Assembly: GCA_014843695.1 (NCBI GenBank)
Contig: CM026394.1
Location: forward strand, 39,726,368 to 39,790,367
Reading direction: 5' to 3'
From: Archivesica marissinica
Lineage: Eukaryota; Mollusca; Bivalvia; Venerida; Vesicomyidae
Length of the DNA stretch: 64,000 nt
Part shown: positions 25,501 to 34,371 of the stretch, in pieces
Position numbering within the stretch: the first letter of the stretch is position 1
Layout: every line of letters begins with the position of its first letter
Translations under genes and position numbers: made by a program
The notes under the pieces: model-generated
The model's input: only the letters and a program-made list of their open reading frames with translations
What the model was told of the DNA's origin: nothing
The model's database searches: none

Positions 25501-28134
25501 CTTAGCATCGCACCAACAGCTTAGCTCATATGGTGGCTCTCCAGCTATTGGTTGAGGAAGACACCGGATGCTCCTCAAAGGATATTAACCTAATTCTCTA
25601 TGAAGGAAAGGGTTAAACAGTTGATTTTCAACTCATAAAGGATTTTAAACACAAACTAAGTATATCGAATGTGTAATGAAAACTGTCATTCCGCGACCAA
25701 TCAGAATCCTTTCAGGTTGTAGTACACGTTTGTGCATACAAGAATATATGTGATGGCTGTATTAAACTGAATACAAGCAAAGTTATGTGATAAAATGCAA
25801 TTTCATTTTGTTTAACAGGAAACAATAAGTAAAGATGTTGCGATTAAGACCGCGGCAGATTTGGAGGAGAATGATATTGGGATGGATCCGTCTCACATGA
25901 AGACCAAAGACAAGGCCTCTCTATCTTATATCAATGAGGAACTGTCTGTAGGACTTACCAGGTCATCTAAGACAAGGCAGTCTGAAAGGAAGTATAGGTA
26001 TGTGATGTATTAACACTTTGCATGCTGGATAAATAAAGGCTATAAATAGTTCAAATAATTATATCAGATGATAAATTCCCTATTACCGGTACTGTAATGT
26101 GTTTTTCATATTTGTAACTGAAGGTATTCTACTTTTTGGGAGAAGTGAGAAAGCGCGCGAGCGCGTCCTTAAATGGTGTTATTTAATAAATTTCAACAAA
26201 ATATGGTTAAAATGCACAGTATGACCATTAAATACAACATTTGAATAGGAGTGCTTTATAGTGGGCCAGTGTATCTTTCTGGACACAATTTGGTATGAAA
26301 AAAAAGAAAGTTAATTCTTTTTTTTAGACAGAAGTTTGGTACCCTGGGGGTAATGTCAGGGTCCCTAGGGCGACAATTTCGTCCTAATCACCCTCTAGAA
26401 TGAGTCCTGAGATCAACTGATAATTTCCTGATCTTCTTCAATCATCTGTTCACAGATTTTCTATAGTACAAGAATATCAGATTTCACAAATCATAGTCGT
26501 CTTGACTACAAACTATTTTTGATTCTGCTCCATTCTTTGGGACATTTATTCCATTTAATATCTAAAACACTAGGTTATAGCACTCACTATGTTTTACAGT
26601 TTCTTTTTAAAACACTAGGTTATAGCACTCACTATGTTTTACAGTTCCAGTCTAAAACACTAGGTTATAGCACTCACTATGTTTTACAGTTCCAGTTTAA
26701 AACACTAAGTTATAGCACTCACTATGTTTTACAGTTCCTGTCTAAAACACTAGGTTATAGCACTCACTATGTTTTACAGTTCCAGTCTAAAACACTAGGT
26801 TATAGACTTATAGCACTCACTATGTTTTACAGTTCCTGTTTAAAACACTAAGTTATAGCACTCACTATGTTTTACAGTTCCAGTATAAAACACTAGGTTA
26901 TAGCACTCACTATGTTTTACAGTTCCTGTCTAAAACACTAGGTTATAGCACTCACTATGTTTTACAGATCCAGTTTAAAACACTAGGTTATAGCACTCAC
27001 TATGTTTTACAGATCCAGTTTAAAACACTAGGTTATAGAACTCACTATGTTTTACAGTTTCAGTTCACTTAGAGAAGCAGATGGACGAATCAATTTCATT
27101 ACTCCACAGCCCGGTTCAAATCATTCCATAAAGAACATGGTAAGTACATTTATTACCTTACAGTAGATACATTTACTCTATCACCCAGTACATTTATTAC
27201 CTTACAGTAGGTACATTTACTCTATCACCCGGTACATTTATTACCTTACAGTAGGTACATTTACTCTATCACCCTGTACATTTATTACCTTACAGTAGGT
27301 ACATTTACTCTATCACCCGGTACATTTATTACCTTACAGTAGGTACATTTACTCTATCACCCGGTACATTTATTACCTTACAGTAGGTACATTTACTCTA
27401 TCACCCGGTACATTTATTACCTTACAGTAGGTACATTTATTACCTTACAGTAGGTACATTTACTCTATCACCCTGTACATTTATTACCTTACAGTAGGTA
27501 CATTTACTCTATCACCCGGTACATTTATTAAAACAAAACTGTTTGATCACTGCATAAAGTATGTGTTTCGATGCGCCAAAAAAGAGTAACCGCTATATCA
27601 ATAAAATCTGTCCATCGTCGTCCGTGAACACTTTCCAATAGCAAACCTCCACCACTCAGCAGTATGTCCATTTTTAGCTCGCATGAGCTTTAATGTTACC
27701 TCAATGTGTTCGATCGTTGTCGTCCATGAGCATTTTCAAACGTTTTCTACTCAGTAACCATTGGGTCAATATTCACCAATTATGGTCATAGTATGTGGAT
27801 AGATGGGAGATTACAAAATTGTTATAATGACATCATTACGTAATCCATAATGGCTGCCGTCTAAATATAGCACACATTTTTAAAATATCTTCTCACAAAC
27901 TGATTGCTGAATTTTGACAAAACTTGGTGTGCTGAATTTTGATAACTTGGTTGAAATTTTCCATTATTCAAATTAATATTAATATGCGTATTTTATTTTT
28001 AGATCAATTGTCAAAACCAGATGAAGCGCCAGAAAAAACGTAAAAAAATAGTAAGTCGGTGGCAGATAGGAAAGAATAGATTGAAGGGTAGAGTGAAGGC
28101 AGGAAACGGTGCACAAGGGGGCGGAAGACGGTGA
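9333..28134 (+). CDS. Novel type I single-pass membrane protein, eight coding exons, about 279 aa
   Basis: Coding segments: 9339-9462, 10703-10758, 11738-11873, 12652-12677, 17553-17657, 25819-25997, 27058-27139 and 28003-28134. All junctions are GT-AG and all phases join (1,0,1,0,0,2,0), giving 840 nt with the stop. Residues 1-21 form a signal peptide (MNIAMFIIFILLMTCGMQ). A short extracellular part follows, with two cysteines (TCLPPC) and a charged helical stretch at 61-95. The transmembrane helix is at about 130-149 (IILVVVFVAFLFMAYW). The cytoplasmic tail of about 130 residues is Ser/Thr-rich in exon 6 and strongly basic at the end (MKRQKKRKK). I do not recognise the family. The last exon could instead splice at ATA|GTAAGT near 28051 and continue elsewhere. 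An acceptor before the ATG implies an upstream leader exon. Confidence 0.7.
9463..9960. other. Intron 1 sequence, no feature seen
   Basis: AT-rich intronic DNA without repeats or exon-like stretches that I can support. Confidence 0.5.
9963..10090 (+). mobile_element. SINE family D tail fragment
   Basis: Contains gtactggttaaccgct and then cctgcacaggaaa, matching the 3' part of the SINE at 50582-50835, with an extra inserted segment between the two parts. The tRNA-like head is absent. Confidence 0.55.
10100..10265 (+). mobile_element. Short tRNA-headed SINE (family E)
   Basis: Box B-like gaaggttcgaacctcgtc follows a degraded box A region. The short body is followed by tail tttgatccgaataaaatatg, which is also found alone at 6960-7008. 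Confidence 0.55.
10518..10556. repeat. (TA)n microsatellite
   Basis: About 17 consecutive TA dinucleotides within intron 1. Confidence 0.95.
10703..10758 (+). CDS. Membrane-protein gene, exon 2
   Basis: Acceptor aacatttcag, donor AAAG|GTAGAG. Encodes AYGKAMAEAGRHRFEHRLK once the split Ala codon is joined. Ends in phase 0. Confidence 0.65.
10972..11255 (-). mobile_element. tRNA-Thr-headed SINE (family A), reverse
   Basis: Reverse-complement copy of the SINE at 6094-6381. The tail gtttatttatcgtcact is at the left and the tRNA-like head ending actacagatccgtc is at the right. Sits in intron 2 of the membrane-protein gene. Confidence 0.85.
11418..11637 (-). mobile_element. tRNA-headed SINE (family B), reverse
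   Basis: The head on the minus strand reads gtcgtgatagcgcagtggat (box A) and then gagttcgagccc (box B). The body has cctcattcctgatgga on the plus strand. The tail on the plus strand reads ttagctcgattgcgaaacaa. Full-length, in intron 2. Confidence 0.8.
11738..11873 (+). CDS. Membrane-protein gene, exon 3 (charged helix)
   Basis: Acceptor cctttacag; weak donor AAAG|GTTTGA. Encodes a charged, leucine-spaced helix (LLRKLVQLAIEKNRELHDL). A SINE fragment begins about six bases into the following intron. Confidence 0.65.
11879..12045 (-). mobile_element. SINE family B fragment with internal duplication
   Basis: Matches the 3' half of family B (atcactctcgagacctcatt). A block of about 62 bp around gagaaagacgaggcaatatg is duplicated. 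It starts about six bases inside intron 3. Confidence 0.75.
12046..12640. other. Intron 3 sequence, no feature seen
   Basis: AT-rich intronic DNA without a supported repeat or gene. Confidence 0.5.
12652..12677 (+). CDS. Membrane-protein gene, exon 4 (26-nt microexon)
   Basis: Acceptor ctatttttcag, donor CAT|GTAAGT. 26 nt convert phase 1 to phase 0 and encode ASSDNFRAH with the split codon. Supported only by the signals and the phase fit. Confidence 0.55.
12842..12905. mobile_element. Possible pogo-like terminal repeat next to the 70-bp array
   Basis: The sequence tacagtgaaacccctct resembles the TA-CAGTAAAACCC ends of the element at 44686-45502. A gttcagtttgga segment follows and then the 70-bp array begins. 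The opposite end was not found, so this is a terminal fragment at most. Confidence 0.35.
12906..13995. repeat. 70-bp minisatellite array (intron 4)
   Basis: About 15 head-to-tail copies of a 70-bp unit with gtcaccgtccatgtttgcaa and cttcctccaccaatagtagt. Copies differ by a few substitutions, with one 1-bp insertion near 13385. Because 70 is not a multiple of three, the open frames on the minus strand rotate through the unit and are not genes. Confidence 0.97.
13996..14380. other. Intron 4 sequence, no feature seen
   Basis: AT-rich intronic DNA between the 70-bp array and a SINE. Confidence 0.5.
14383..14614 (-). mobile_element. tRNA-headed SINE (family B), reverse
   Basis: Nearly identical to the copy at 11418-11637, with a short duplication (ggacctttcgcacctg) in the head. 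The high similarity suggests recent activity. Confidence 0.8.
14638..14922 (+). mobile_element. tRNA-Thr-headed SINE (family A)
   Basis: The best preserved family A copy. Box A is tgtagtccagtggt, the anticodon stem-loop is tggactggtaatcca, box B is gctagttcaatccccc, and the tail is gtagcgacgataaataaac. It lies about 25 bp right of the reversed family B copy. Confidence 0.88.
14923..15344. other. Intron 4 sequence, no feature seen
   Basis: AT-rich intronic DNA leading into the 32-bp array. Confidence 0.5.
15345..16706. repeat. 32-bp minisatellite array (intron 4)
   Basis: About 42 copies of a 32-bp unit containing gagatgtacgccaagtggtt and tattgtttgatc. The left units are more variable (tagaga, caagtgcttt). 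From about 16070 onward copies are almost identical, the usual sign of recent homogenisation. Confidence 0.97.
16770..17110. repeat. Dispersed repeat fragment, family not identified
   Basis: Two loosely similar halves, each with a cttgtccg(c/t) start, cataacacctt or caaaacacctt, and a gatgtctagttgtgcatat or tatgtctagttgtgtatat end. The style resembles dispersed repeats that I recall from bivalve genomes. No reading frame. Confidence 0.45.
17175..17440 (+). mobile_element. tRNA-Thr-headed SINE (family A), internally deleted
   Basis: The head atatgtagtccagtggtaac is intact but box B is shortened by a deletion (gggatcgaacctgcctg). Body and tail are present. It ends about 110 bp upstream of the transmembrane exon. 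Confidence 0.82.
17553..17657 (+). CDS. Membrane-protein gene, exon 5 (transmembrane helix)
   Basis: Acceptor tttatgttgtag, donor GCG|GTAAGT. Exactly 35 codons. Contains about 20 hydrophobic residues preceded by the acidic DIEV. Confidence 0.75.
17690..25423. repeat. 34-bp minisatellite array (intron 5), about 7.7 kb
   Basis: About 225 copies of a 34-bp unit with tgatgctctgttgctatctg and ccgtgtatattgta. The main variable positions are ccg/cca/ctg and gtatga/gtacga/gtataa. The array starts roughly 35-60 bp after the exon 5 donor. The short open frames with alternating LLLSAVYIV and CCYLPCILY-like runs are by-products of a unit without stops in some phases. It makes up nearly the whole of intron 5. 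Confidence 0.98.
25590..25812. repeat. Dispersed repeat shared with 46245-46815
   Basis: Contains tctatgaaggaaagggttaaa, cagaatcctttcaggt and gtattaaactgaatac. The same blocks in the same order occur near 46250, 46728 and 46770, separated by different internal DNA. Unclassified interspersed repeat. It ends just before exon 6. Confidence 0.6.
25819..25997 (+). CDS. Membrane-protein gene, exon 6 (cytoplasmic)
   Basis: Acceptor tttgtttaacag, donor TATAG|GTATGT. Encodes a Ser/Thr- and Lys-rich segment with no known motif. Ends in phase 2. Confidence 0.75.
25998..26562. other. Intron 6 left part, no feature seen
   Basis: Intronic DNA with no supported repeat, leading into the 45-bp array. Confidence 0.5.
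26563..27057. repeat. 45-bp minisatellite made of 3' splice-site copies (intron 6)
   Basis: Eleven copies of a 45-bp unit with aaaacactaggttatagcac and ctcactatgttttacag. The last copy ends exactly at the acceptor of exon 7 (27057). Every unit therefore carries the same polypyrimidine-like stretch and AG as the real splice site. One copy has a 9-bp insertion near 26800. Because 45 is a multiple of three, an artefactual frame stays open through part of it. Confidence 0.96.
27058..27139 (+). CDS. Membrane-protein gene, exon 7
   Basis: Acceptor ctatgttttacag, donor ATG|GTAAGT. A second in-frame acceptor lies six bases on (tttcag). Flanked by minisatellites on both sides that contain copies of its splice-site sequence. 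Confidence 0.7.
27144..27532. repeat. 44-bp minisatellite starting at the exon 7 donor (intron 7)
   Basis: About nine copies of a unit with gtacatttattaccttacag and taggtacatttactctatca. The first unit begins five bases into the intron. One copy near 27428 is half-length. Each unit has an acceptor-like ttaccttacag and a donor-like AG|GTACAT. Confidence 0.95.
27660..27965. repeat. Dispersed repeat fragment in intron 7
   Basis: Contains agctcgcatgagcttt, a palindromic block, then gtcaatattcaccaat and cataatggctgcc. The style resembles dispersed repeats that I recall from bivalve genomes. Non-coding. Confidence 0.4.
28003..28134 (+). CDS. Membrane-protein gene, exon 8 (basic C-terminus)
   Basis: Acceptor ttttatttttag. 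The frame stays open to TGA at 28132-28134 and encodes KRQKKRKK near its start. An internal GTAAGT near 28051 could act as a donor, in which case this is not the last exon. Confidence 0.55.
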   Translation: MNCQNQMKRQKKRKKIVSRWQIGKNRLKGRVKAGNGAQGGGRR

Positions 28135-28160
28135 TTGTGTGCACGGTAGTCAGTGGATAG

Positions 28161-30375
28161 TGTGTCCGAGACGATTCGTACCCAAGTCTGGACAGTTCGT
28201 ACCCAAGTCTGGACAGTTCGTACCCAAGTCTGGACAGTTCGTACACTAGTCTGGACAGTTTGTACACTAGGATTAAGGGTTAATGTTAAGATTTAAGAAT
28301 GTTTCGTACCCAAGTCTGGACAATTTGTACCCTAGTCTGGACAGTTTGTACACTAGGATTAATGTTAAGATTTGAAAATGTTCCATACTCAAGTCTGGAC
28401 AGTTTGTACACTAGGATTAAGGGTTAATGTTAAGATTTGAAAATGTTCCATACCCAAGTCTGGACAGTTCGTACACTAGGATTAAGGGTTAATGTTAAGA
28501 TTTGAAAATGTTCCATACCCAAGTCTGGACAGTTCGTACACTAGGATTTAAGGGTTAATGTTAAGATTTGAAAATGTTCCATACCCAAGTCTGGACAGTT
28601 CGTACCCAAGTCTGGACAGTTCGTACCCTGTACCCTATGATTAAGGGTTAATGTTAAGATTTGAAAATGTTCCATACCCAAGTCTGGACAGTTTGTACAC
28701 TAGGATTTAAGGGTTAATGTTAAGATTTGAAAATGTTCCATACCCAAGTCTGGACAGTTTGTACACTAGGATTTAAGGGTTAATGTTAAGATTTGAAAAT
28801 GTTCCATACCCAAGTCTGGACAGTTCGTACACTAGGATTAAGGGTTAATGTTAAGATTTGAAAATGTTCCATACCCAAGTCTGGACAGTTCGTACCCTAG
28901 GATTAAGGGTTAATGTTAAGATTTGAAAATGTTCCATACCCAAGTCTGGACAGTTCGTACACTAGGATTAAGGGTTAATGTTAAGATTTGAAAATGTTCC
29001 ATACCCAAGTCTGGACAGTTCGTACCCTAGGATTAAGGGTTAATGTTAAGATTTGAAAATGTTCCATACCCAAGTCTGGACAGTTCGTACCCTAGGATTT
29101 AAGGGTTAATGTTAAGATTTGAAAATGTTCCATACCCAAGTCTGGACAGTTCGTACCCAAGTCTGGACAGTTCGTACCCTATGATTAAGGGTTAATGTTA
29201 AGATTTGAAAATGTTCCATACCCAAGTCTGGACAGTTTGTACACTAGGATTTAAGGGTTAATGTTAAGATTTGAAAATGTTCCATACCCAAGTCTGGACA
29301 GTTCGTACACTAGGATTAAGGGTTAATGTTAAGATTTGAAAATGTTCCATACCCAAGTCTGGACAGTTCGTACCCTAGGATTAAGGGTTAATGTTAAGAT
29401 TTGAAAATGTTCCATACCCAAGTCTGGACAGTTCGTACACTAGGATTAAGGGTTAATGTTAAGATTTGAAAATGTTCCATACCCAAGTCTGGACAGTTCG
29501 TACCCTAGGATTAAGGGTTAATGTTAAGATTTGAAAATGTTCCATACCCAAGTCTGGACAGTTCGTACCCTAGGATTTAAGGGTTAATGTTAAGATTTGA
29601 AAATGTTCCATACCCAAGTCTGGACAGTTCGTACCCAAGTCTGGACAGTTCGTACCCTATGATTAAGGGTTAATGTTAAGATTTGAAAATGTTCCATACC
29701 CAAGTCTGGACAGTTTGTACACTAGGATTTAAGGGTTAATGTTAAGATTTGAAAATGTTCCATACCCAAGTCTGGACAGTTTGTACACTAGGATTTAAGG
29801 GTTAATGTTAAGATTTGAAAATGTTCCATACCCAAGTCTGGACAGTTCGTACACTAGGATTAAGGGTTAATGTTAAGATTTGAAAATGTTCCATACCCAA
29901 GTCTGGACAGTTCGTACACTAGGATTAAGGGTTAATGTTAAGATTTGAAAATGTTCCATACCCAAGTCTGGACAGTTTGTACACTAGGATTTAAGGGTTA
30001 ATGTTAAGATTTGAAAATGTTCCATACCCAAGTCTGGACAGTTCGTACCCGATATGATTAAGGGTTAATGTTAAGATTTGAAAATGTTCCATACCCAAGT
30101 CTGGACAGTTTGTACACTAGGATTTAAGGGTTAATGTTAAGATTTGAAAATGTTCCATACCCAAGTCTGGACAGTTTGTACACTAGGATTTAAGGGTTAA
30201 TGTTAAGATTTGAAAATGTTCCATACCCAAGTCTGGACAGTTTGTACCCAAGGTTCATACCCAAGTCTGGACAGTTCGTACCATAGATTAAGGGTTAATG
30301 TTAAGATTTGAAAATGTTCCATACCCAAGTCTGGACAGTTTGTACACTAGGATTAAGGGTTAATGTTAAGATTTA
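28161..30375. repeat. 65-bp minisatellite with nested 21-bp units
   Basis: About 33 copies of a 65/66-bp unit: cccaagtctggacagttcgt, then actaggattaagggttaatg, then ttaagatttgaaaatgttcc. The 21-bp part (ttcgtacccaagtctggacag) is itself repeated in tandem at 28192-28260, 28590-28625 and elsewhere. A marker variant with two 21-mers followed by ccctatgattaagg recurs about every 0.5 kb, so the array is organised in larger blocks. It begins right after the exon 8 stop. Confidence 0.97.
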
Positions 30376-30633
30376 ACATTTTGTGTTTCAAATAAGTAAA
30401 TCAACCTCATGAAATATGTATTTAGAGAAGAAACGTTTGTAGCATAAAAACTTGCATTAATATTTATGTCACACACTCGAATATCCGGCTGTATTTATCA
30501 GTTCTGTTGTACATACATTCCGTAAATATAATTATACGAAGAACTAGTTTCTTAATCCAAACAACGCTTCAATAACGGATAACCCGATCTGAGAACAAGA
30601 ACATACAACACCTTTAATTCTAGGGTACGAGAC
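30376..30633. other. Spacer between two arrays, no feature seen
   Basis: AT-rich unique DNA. It ends in gtacgagacttgcgtacg, which grades into the 23-bp array. Confidence 0.5.
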
Positions 30634-32650
30634 TTGCGTACGAATCATCTCGTAAATTGTGCACGAATCATCTCGTACATTGTGTACAAATCATCTCGTA
30701 CATTGTGCACGAATCATCTCGTACATTGTGCACGAATCATCTCGTACATTGTGCACGAATCATCTCGTACATTGTGCACGAATCATCTCGTACATTGTGC
30801 ACGAATCATCTTGTACATTGCGTACGAATCATCTCGTACATTGTGTACGAATCATCTCGTACATTGTGTACGAATCATCTCGTACATTGTGCACGAATCA
30901 TCTCGTACATTGTGCACGAATCATCTCGTACATTGTGTACGAATCATCTCGTACATTGTGCACGAATCATCTCGTACATTGTGCACGAATCATCTCGTAC
31001 ATTGTGCACGAATCATCTCGTACATTGTGCACGAATCATCTCGTACATTGTGTACGAATCATCTCGTACATTGTGTACGAATCATCTCGTACATTGTGTA
31101 CGAATCATCTCGTACATTGTGCACGAATCATCTCGTACATTGTGCACGAATCATCTCGTACATTGTGCACGAATCATCTCGTACATTGTGTACGAATCAT
31201 CTCGTACATTGTGTACGAATCATCTCGTACATTGTGTACGAATCATCTCGTACATTGTGCACGAATCATCTCGTACATTGTGTACGAATCATCTCGTACA
31301 TTGTGCACGAATCATCTCGTACATTGTGCACGAATCATCTCGGACATTGTGTACGAATCATCTCGGACATTGTGCACGAATCATCTCGTACATTGTGCAC
31401 GAATCATCTCGTACATTGTGTACGAATCATCTCGTACATTGTGTACGAATCATCTCGTACATTGTGTACGAATCATCTCGGACATTGTGTACGAATCATC
31501 TCGTACATTGTGTACGAATCATCTCGTGAATCATCTCGTACATTGTGTACGAATCATCTCGGACATTGTGTACGAATCATCTCGTACATTGTGTACGAAT
31601 CATCTCGTACATTGTGTACGAATCATCTCGTACATTGTGTACGAATCATCTCGTACATTGTGTACGAATCATCTCGTACATTGTGTACGAATCATCTCGG
31701 ACATTGTGTACGAATCATCTCGGACATTGTGCACGAATCATCTCGTACATTGTGCACGAATCATCTCGTACATTGTGTACGAATCATCTCGTACATTGTG
31801 TACGAATCATCTCGTACATTGTGTACGAATCATCTCGTACATTGTGTACGAATCATCTCGTACATTGTGTACGAATCATCTCGACATTGTGTACGAATCA
31901 TCTCGGACATTGTGCACGAATCATCTCGTACATTGTGTACGAATCATCTTGGGACATTGTGCACGAATCATCTTGGACATTGTGTACGAATCATCTCGTA
32001 CATTGTGTACGAATCATCTCGGACAGTGTGTACGAATCATCTCGTACATTGTGTACGAATCATCTCGTACATTGTGTACGAATCATCTCGGACATTGTGT
32101 ATGAATCGACTTGGACATTGTGCACGAATCATCTCTGACATTGTGTATGAATCGACTCGGACATTGTGTATGAATCGACTTGGACATTGTGCACGAATCA
32201 TCTCGGACATTGTGCACGAATCATCTCGGACATTGTGTATGAATCGACTTGGACATTGTGTATGAATCGACTTGGACATTGTGCACGAATCATCTCGGAC
32301 ATTGTGCACGAATCATCTCGTACATTGTGCACGAATCATCTCGTACATTGTGCACGAATCATCTCGGACATTGTGCACGAATCATCTCGGACATTGTGCA
32401 CGAATCATCTCGGACATTGTGTATGAATCGACTCGGACATTGTGCACGAATCATCTCGGACATTGTGCACGAATCATCTCGTACATTGTGCACGAATCAT
32501 CTCGGACATTGTGCACGAATCATCTCGGACATTGTGCACGAATCATCTCGGACATTGTGCACGAATCATCTCGGACATTGTGTATGAATCGACTCGGACA
32601 TTGTGCACGAATCATCTCGGACATTGTGCACGAATCATCTCGTACATTGT
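30634..32650. repeat. 23-bp minisatellite array
   Basis: About 88 copies of the 23-mer aatcatctcgtacattgtg plus cacg or tacg. The left part has tcgtac and the right part mostly tcggac. From about 32100 a variant unit tatgaatcgact appears, and one 161-bp interval (seven units, 32421 to 32582) repeats the same variant order. The unit lacks stop codons in all three phases, producing overlapping long open frames in all forward frames. These are artefacts. The array runs into a gap. Confidence 0.97.
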
Positions 32651-33650
32651 NNNNNNNNNNNNNNNNNNNNNNNNNNNNNNNNNNNNNNNNNNNNNNNNNN
32701 NNNNNNNNNNNNNNNNNNNNNNNNNNNNNNNNNNNNNNNNNNNNNNNNNNNNNNNNNNNNNNNNNNNNNNNNNNNNNNNNNNNNNNNNNNNNNNNNNNNN
32801 NNNNNNNNNNNNNNNNNNNNNNNNNNNNNNNNNNNNNNNNNNNNNNNNNNNNNNNNNNNNNNNNNNNNNNNNNNNNNNNNNNNNNNNNNNNNNNNNNNNN
32901 NNNNNNNNNNNNNNNNNNNNNNNNNNNNNNNNNNNNNNNNNNNNNNNNNNNNNNNNNNNNNNNNNNNNNNNNNNNNNNNNNNNNNNNNNNNNNNNNNNNN
33001 NNNNNNNNNNNNNNNNNNNNNNNNNNNNNNNNNNNNNNNNNNNNNNNNNNNNNNNNNNNNNNNNNNNNNNNNNNNNNNNNNNNNNNNNNNNNNNNNNNNN
33101 NNNNNNNNNNNNNNNNNNNNNNNNNNNNNNNNNNNNNNNNNNNNNNNNNNNNNNNNNNNNNNNNNNNNNNNNNNNNNNNNNNNNNNNNNNNNNNNNNNNN
33201 NNNNNNNNNNNNNNNNNNNNNNNNNNNNNNNNNNNNNNNNNNNNNNNNNNNNNNNNNNNNNNNNNNNNNNNNNNNNNNNNNNNNNNNNNNNNNNNNNNNN
33301 NNNNNNNNNNNNNNNNNNNNNNNNNNNNNNNNNNNNNNNNNNNNNNNNNNNNNNNNNNNNNNNNNNNNNNNNNNNNNNNNNNNNNNNNNNNNNNNNNNNN
33401 NNNNNNNNNNNNNNNNNNNNNNNNNNNNNNNNNNNNNNNNNNNNNNNNNNNNNNNNNNNNNNNNNNNNNNNNNNNNNNNNNNNNNNNNNNNNNNNNNNNN
33501 NNNNNNNNNNNNNNNNNNNNNNNNNNNNNNNNNNNNNNNNNNNNNNNNNNNNNNNNNNNNNNNNNNNNNNNNNNNNNNNNNNNNNNNNNNNNNNNNNNNN
33601 NNNNNNNNNNNNNNNNNNNNNNNNNNNNNNNNNNNNNNNNNNNNNNNNNN
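32651..33650. other. Assembly gap (1000 N)
   Basis: Exactly 1000 undetermined bases between the 23-bp array and the left arm of the DDE transposon. It may hide the element's left terminus and more of the array, and the join across it may be wrong. Confidence 0.99.
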
Positions 33651-33672
33651 GCCATTTCACGGTATTCGTTTT

Positions 33673-34066
33673 GTTGCGGACAGGACATTCAGAGACTTGT
33701 TTCTTTCACAGAAATTATTCTTGGGTATATTTTAAAAGTTTGAATGCATGAAAGTGAAGTACTTTGGTACCACTTCATATGATAACAAAATCAAATCTTT
33801 GGAATTTCAATTTTGGGGGGGAAAATGTGAAATAAAACGGGTTGCGGACAGGACAGAAAGTGAAGTGGGTTTTACTGTATGTTAGAAAAACCCAAAGTTC
33901 TGTCCATCCACTTGTTTTCTAAGATATTAAACCCTGCATATTTATATCTAAATGCCATAGGTATATTTTGGAGAAAATTTGATTCCAAAATGTTCAAGAA
34001 TGACCGAGGGGGGGTAATTAACTGTGCGTTGCGGACAGGACATGGACAGAGCGTTGCGGACAGGAC
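33673..34066 (+). repeat. Left subterminal arm: four copies of gttgcggacaggac
   Basis: Copies at 33673-33686, 33841-33854, 34028-34041 and 34053-34066, all in plus orientation and identical over 14 bases. Several poly-G and poly-C runs lie nearby (33813, 34010, 34200, 34340). Confidence 0.9.
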
Positions 34067-34371
34067 ACGTTTTCACTTTGCATATAAATGAATTAAAATG
34101 CATTTTAATAAGAATAAAATAACTTTATTATCTAGTGTGACATGTATATACAGTGTTCCCCATGATGGATTTCATCAGGGGTATGGATCGGAGCTTGCCC
34201 CCCCCCCCACCAACTTTTTTCCAAATGTCATGGTTTTCACATCTAAATCTGCACTAACACTGTCATTTACTTTTTTTAAAATATGTACAACCTCAATATT
34301 CTGCATATAATAGATTTTATCAAGCTCCTGATCCCTGCCCCCCCCCCCATATTAACATTGAGTTTTTGAGT

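Noticed and set aside
30634..32265. A 543-residue open frame and overlapping long frames in the other two phases
   Set aside because: All arise from a 23-bp tandem unit without stop codons. Three overlapping frames with the same peptide repeat cannot all be genes, and there is no start context or splice support.
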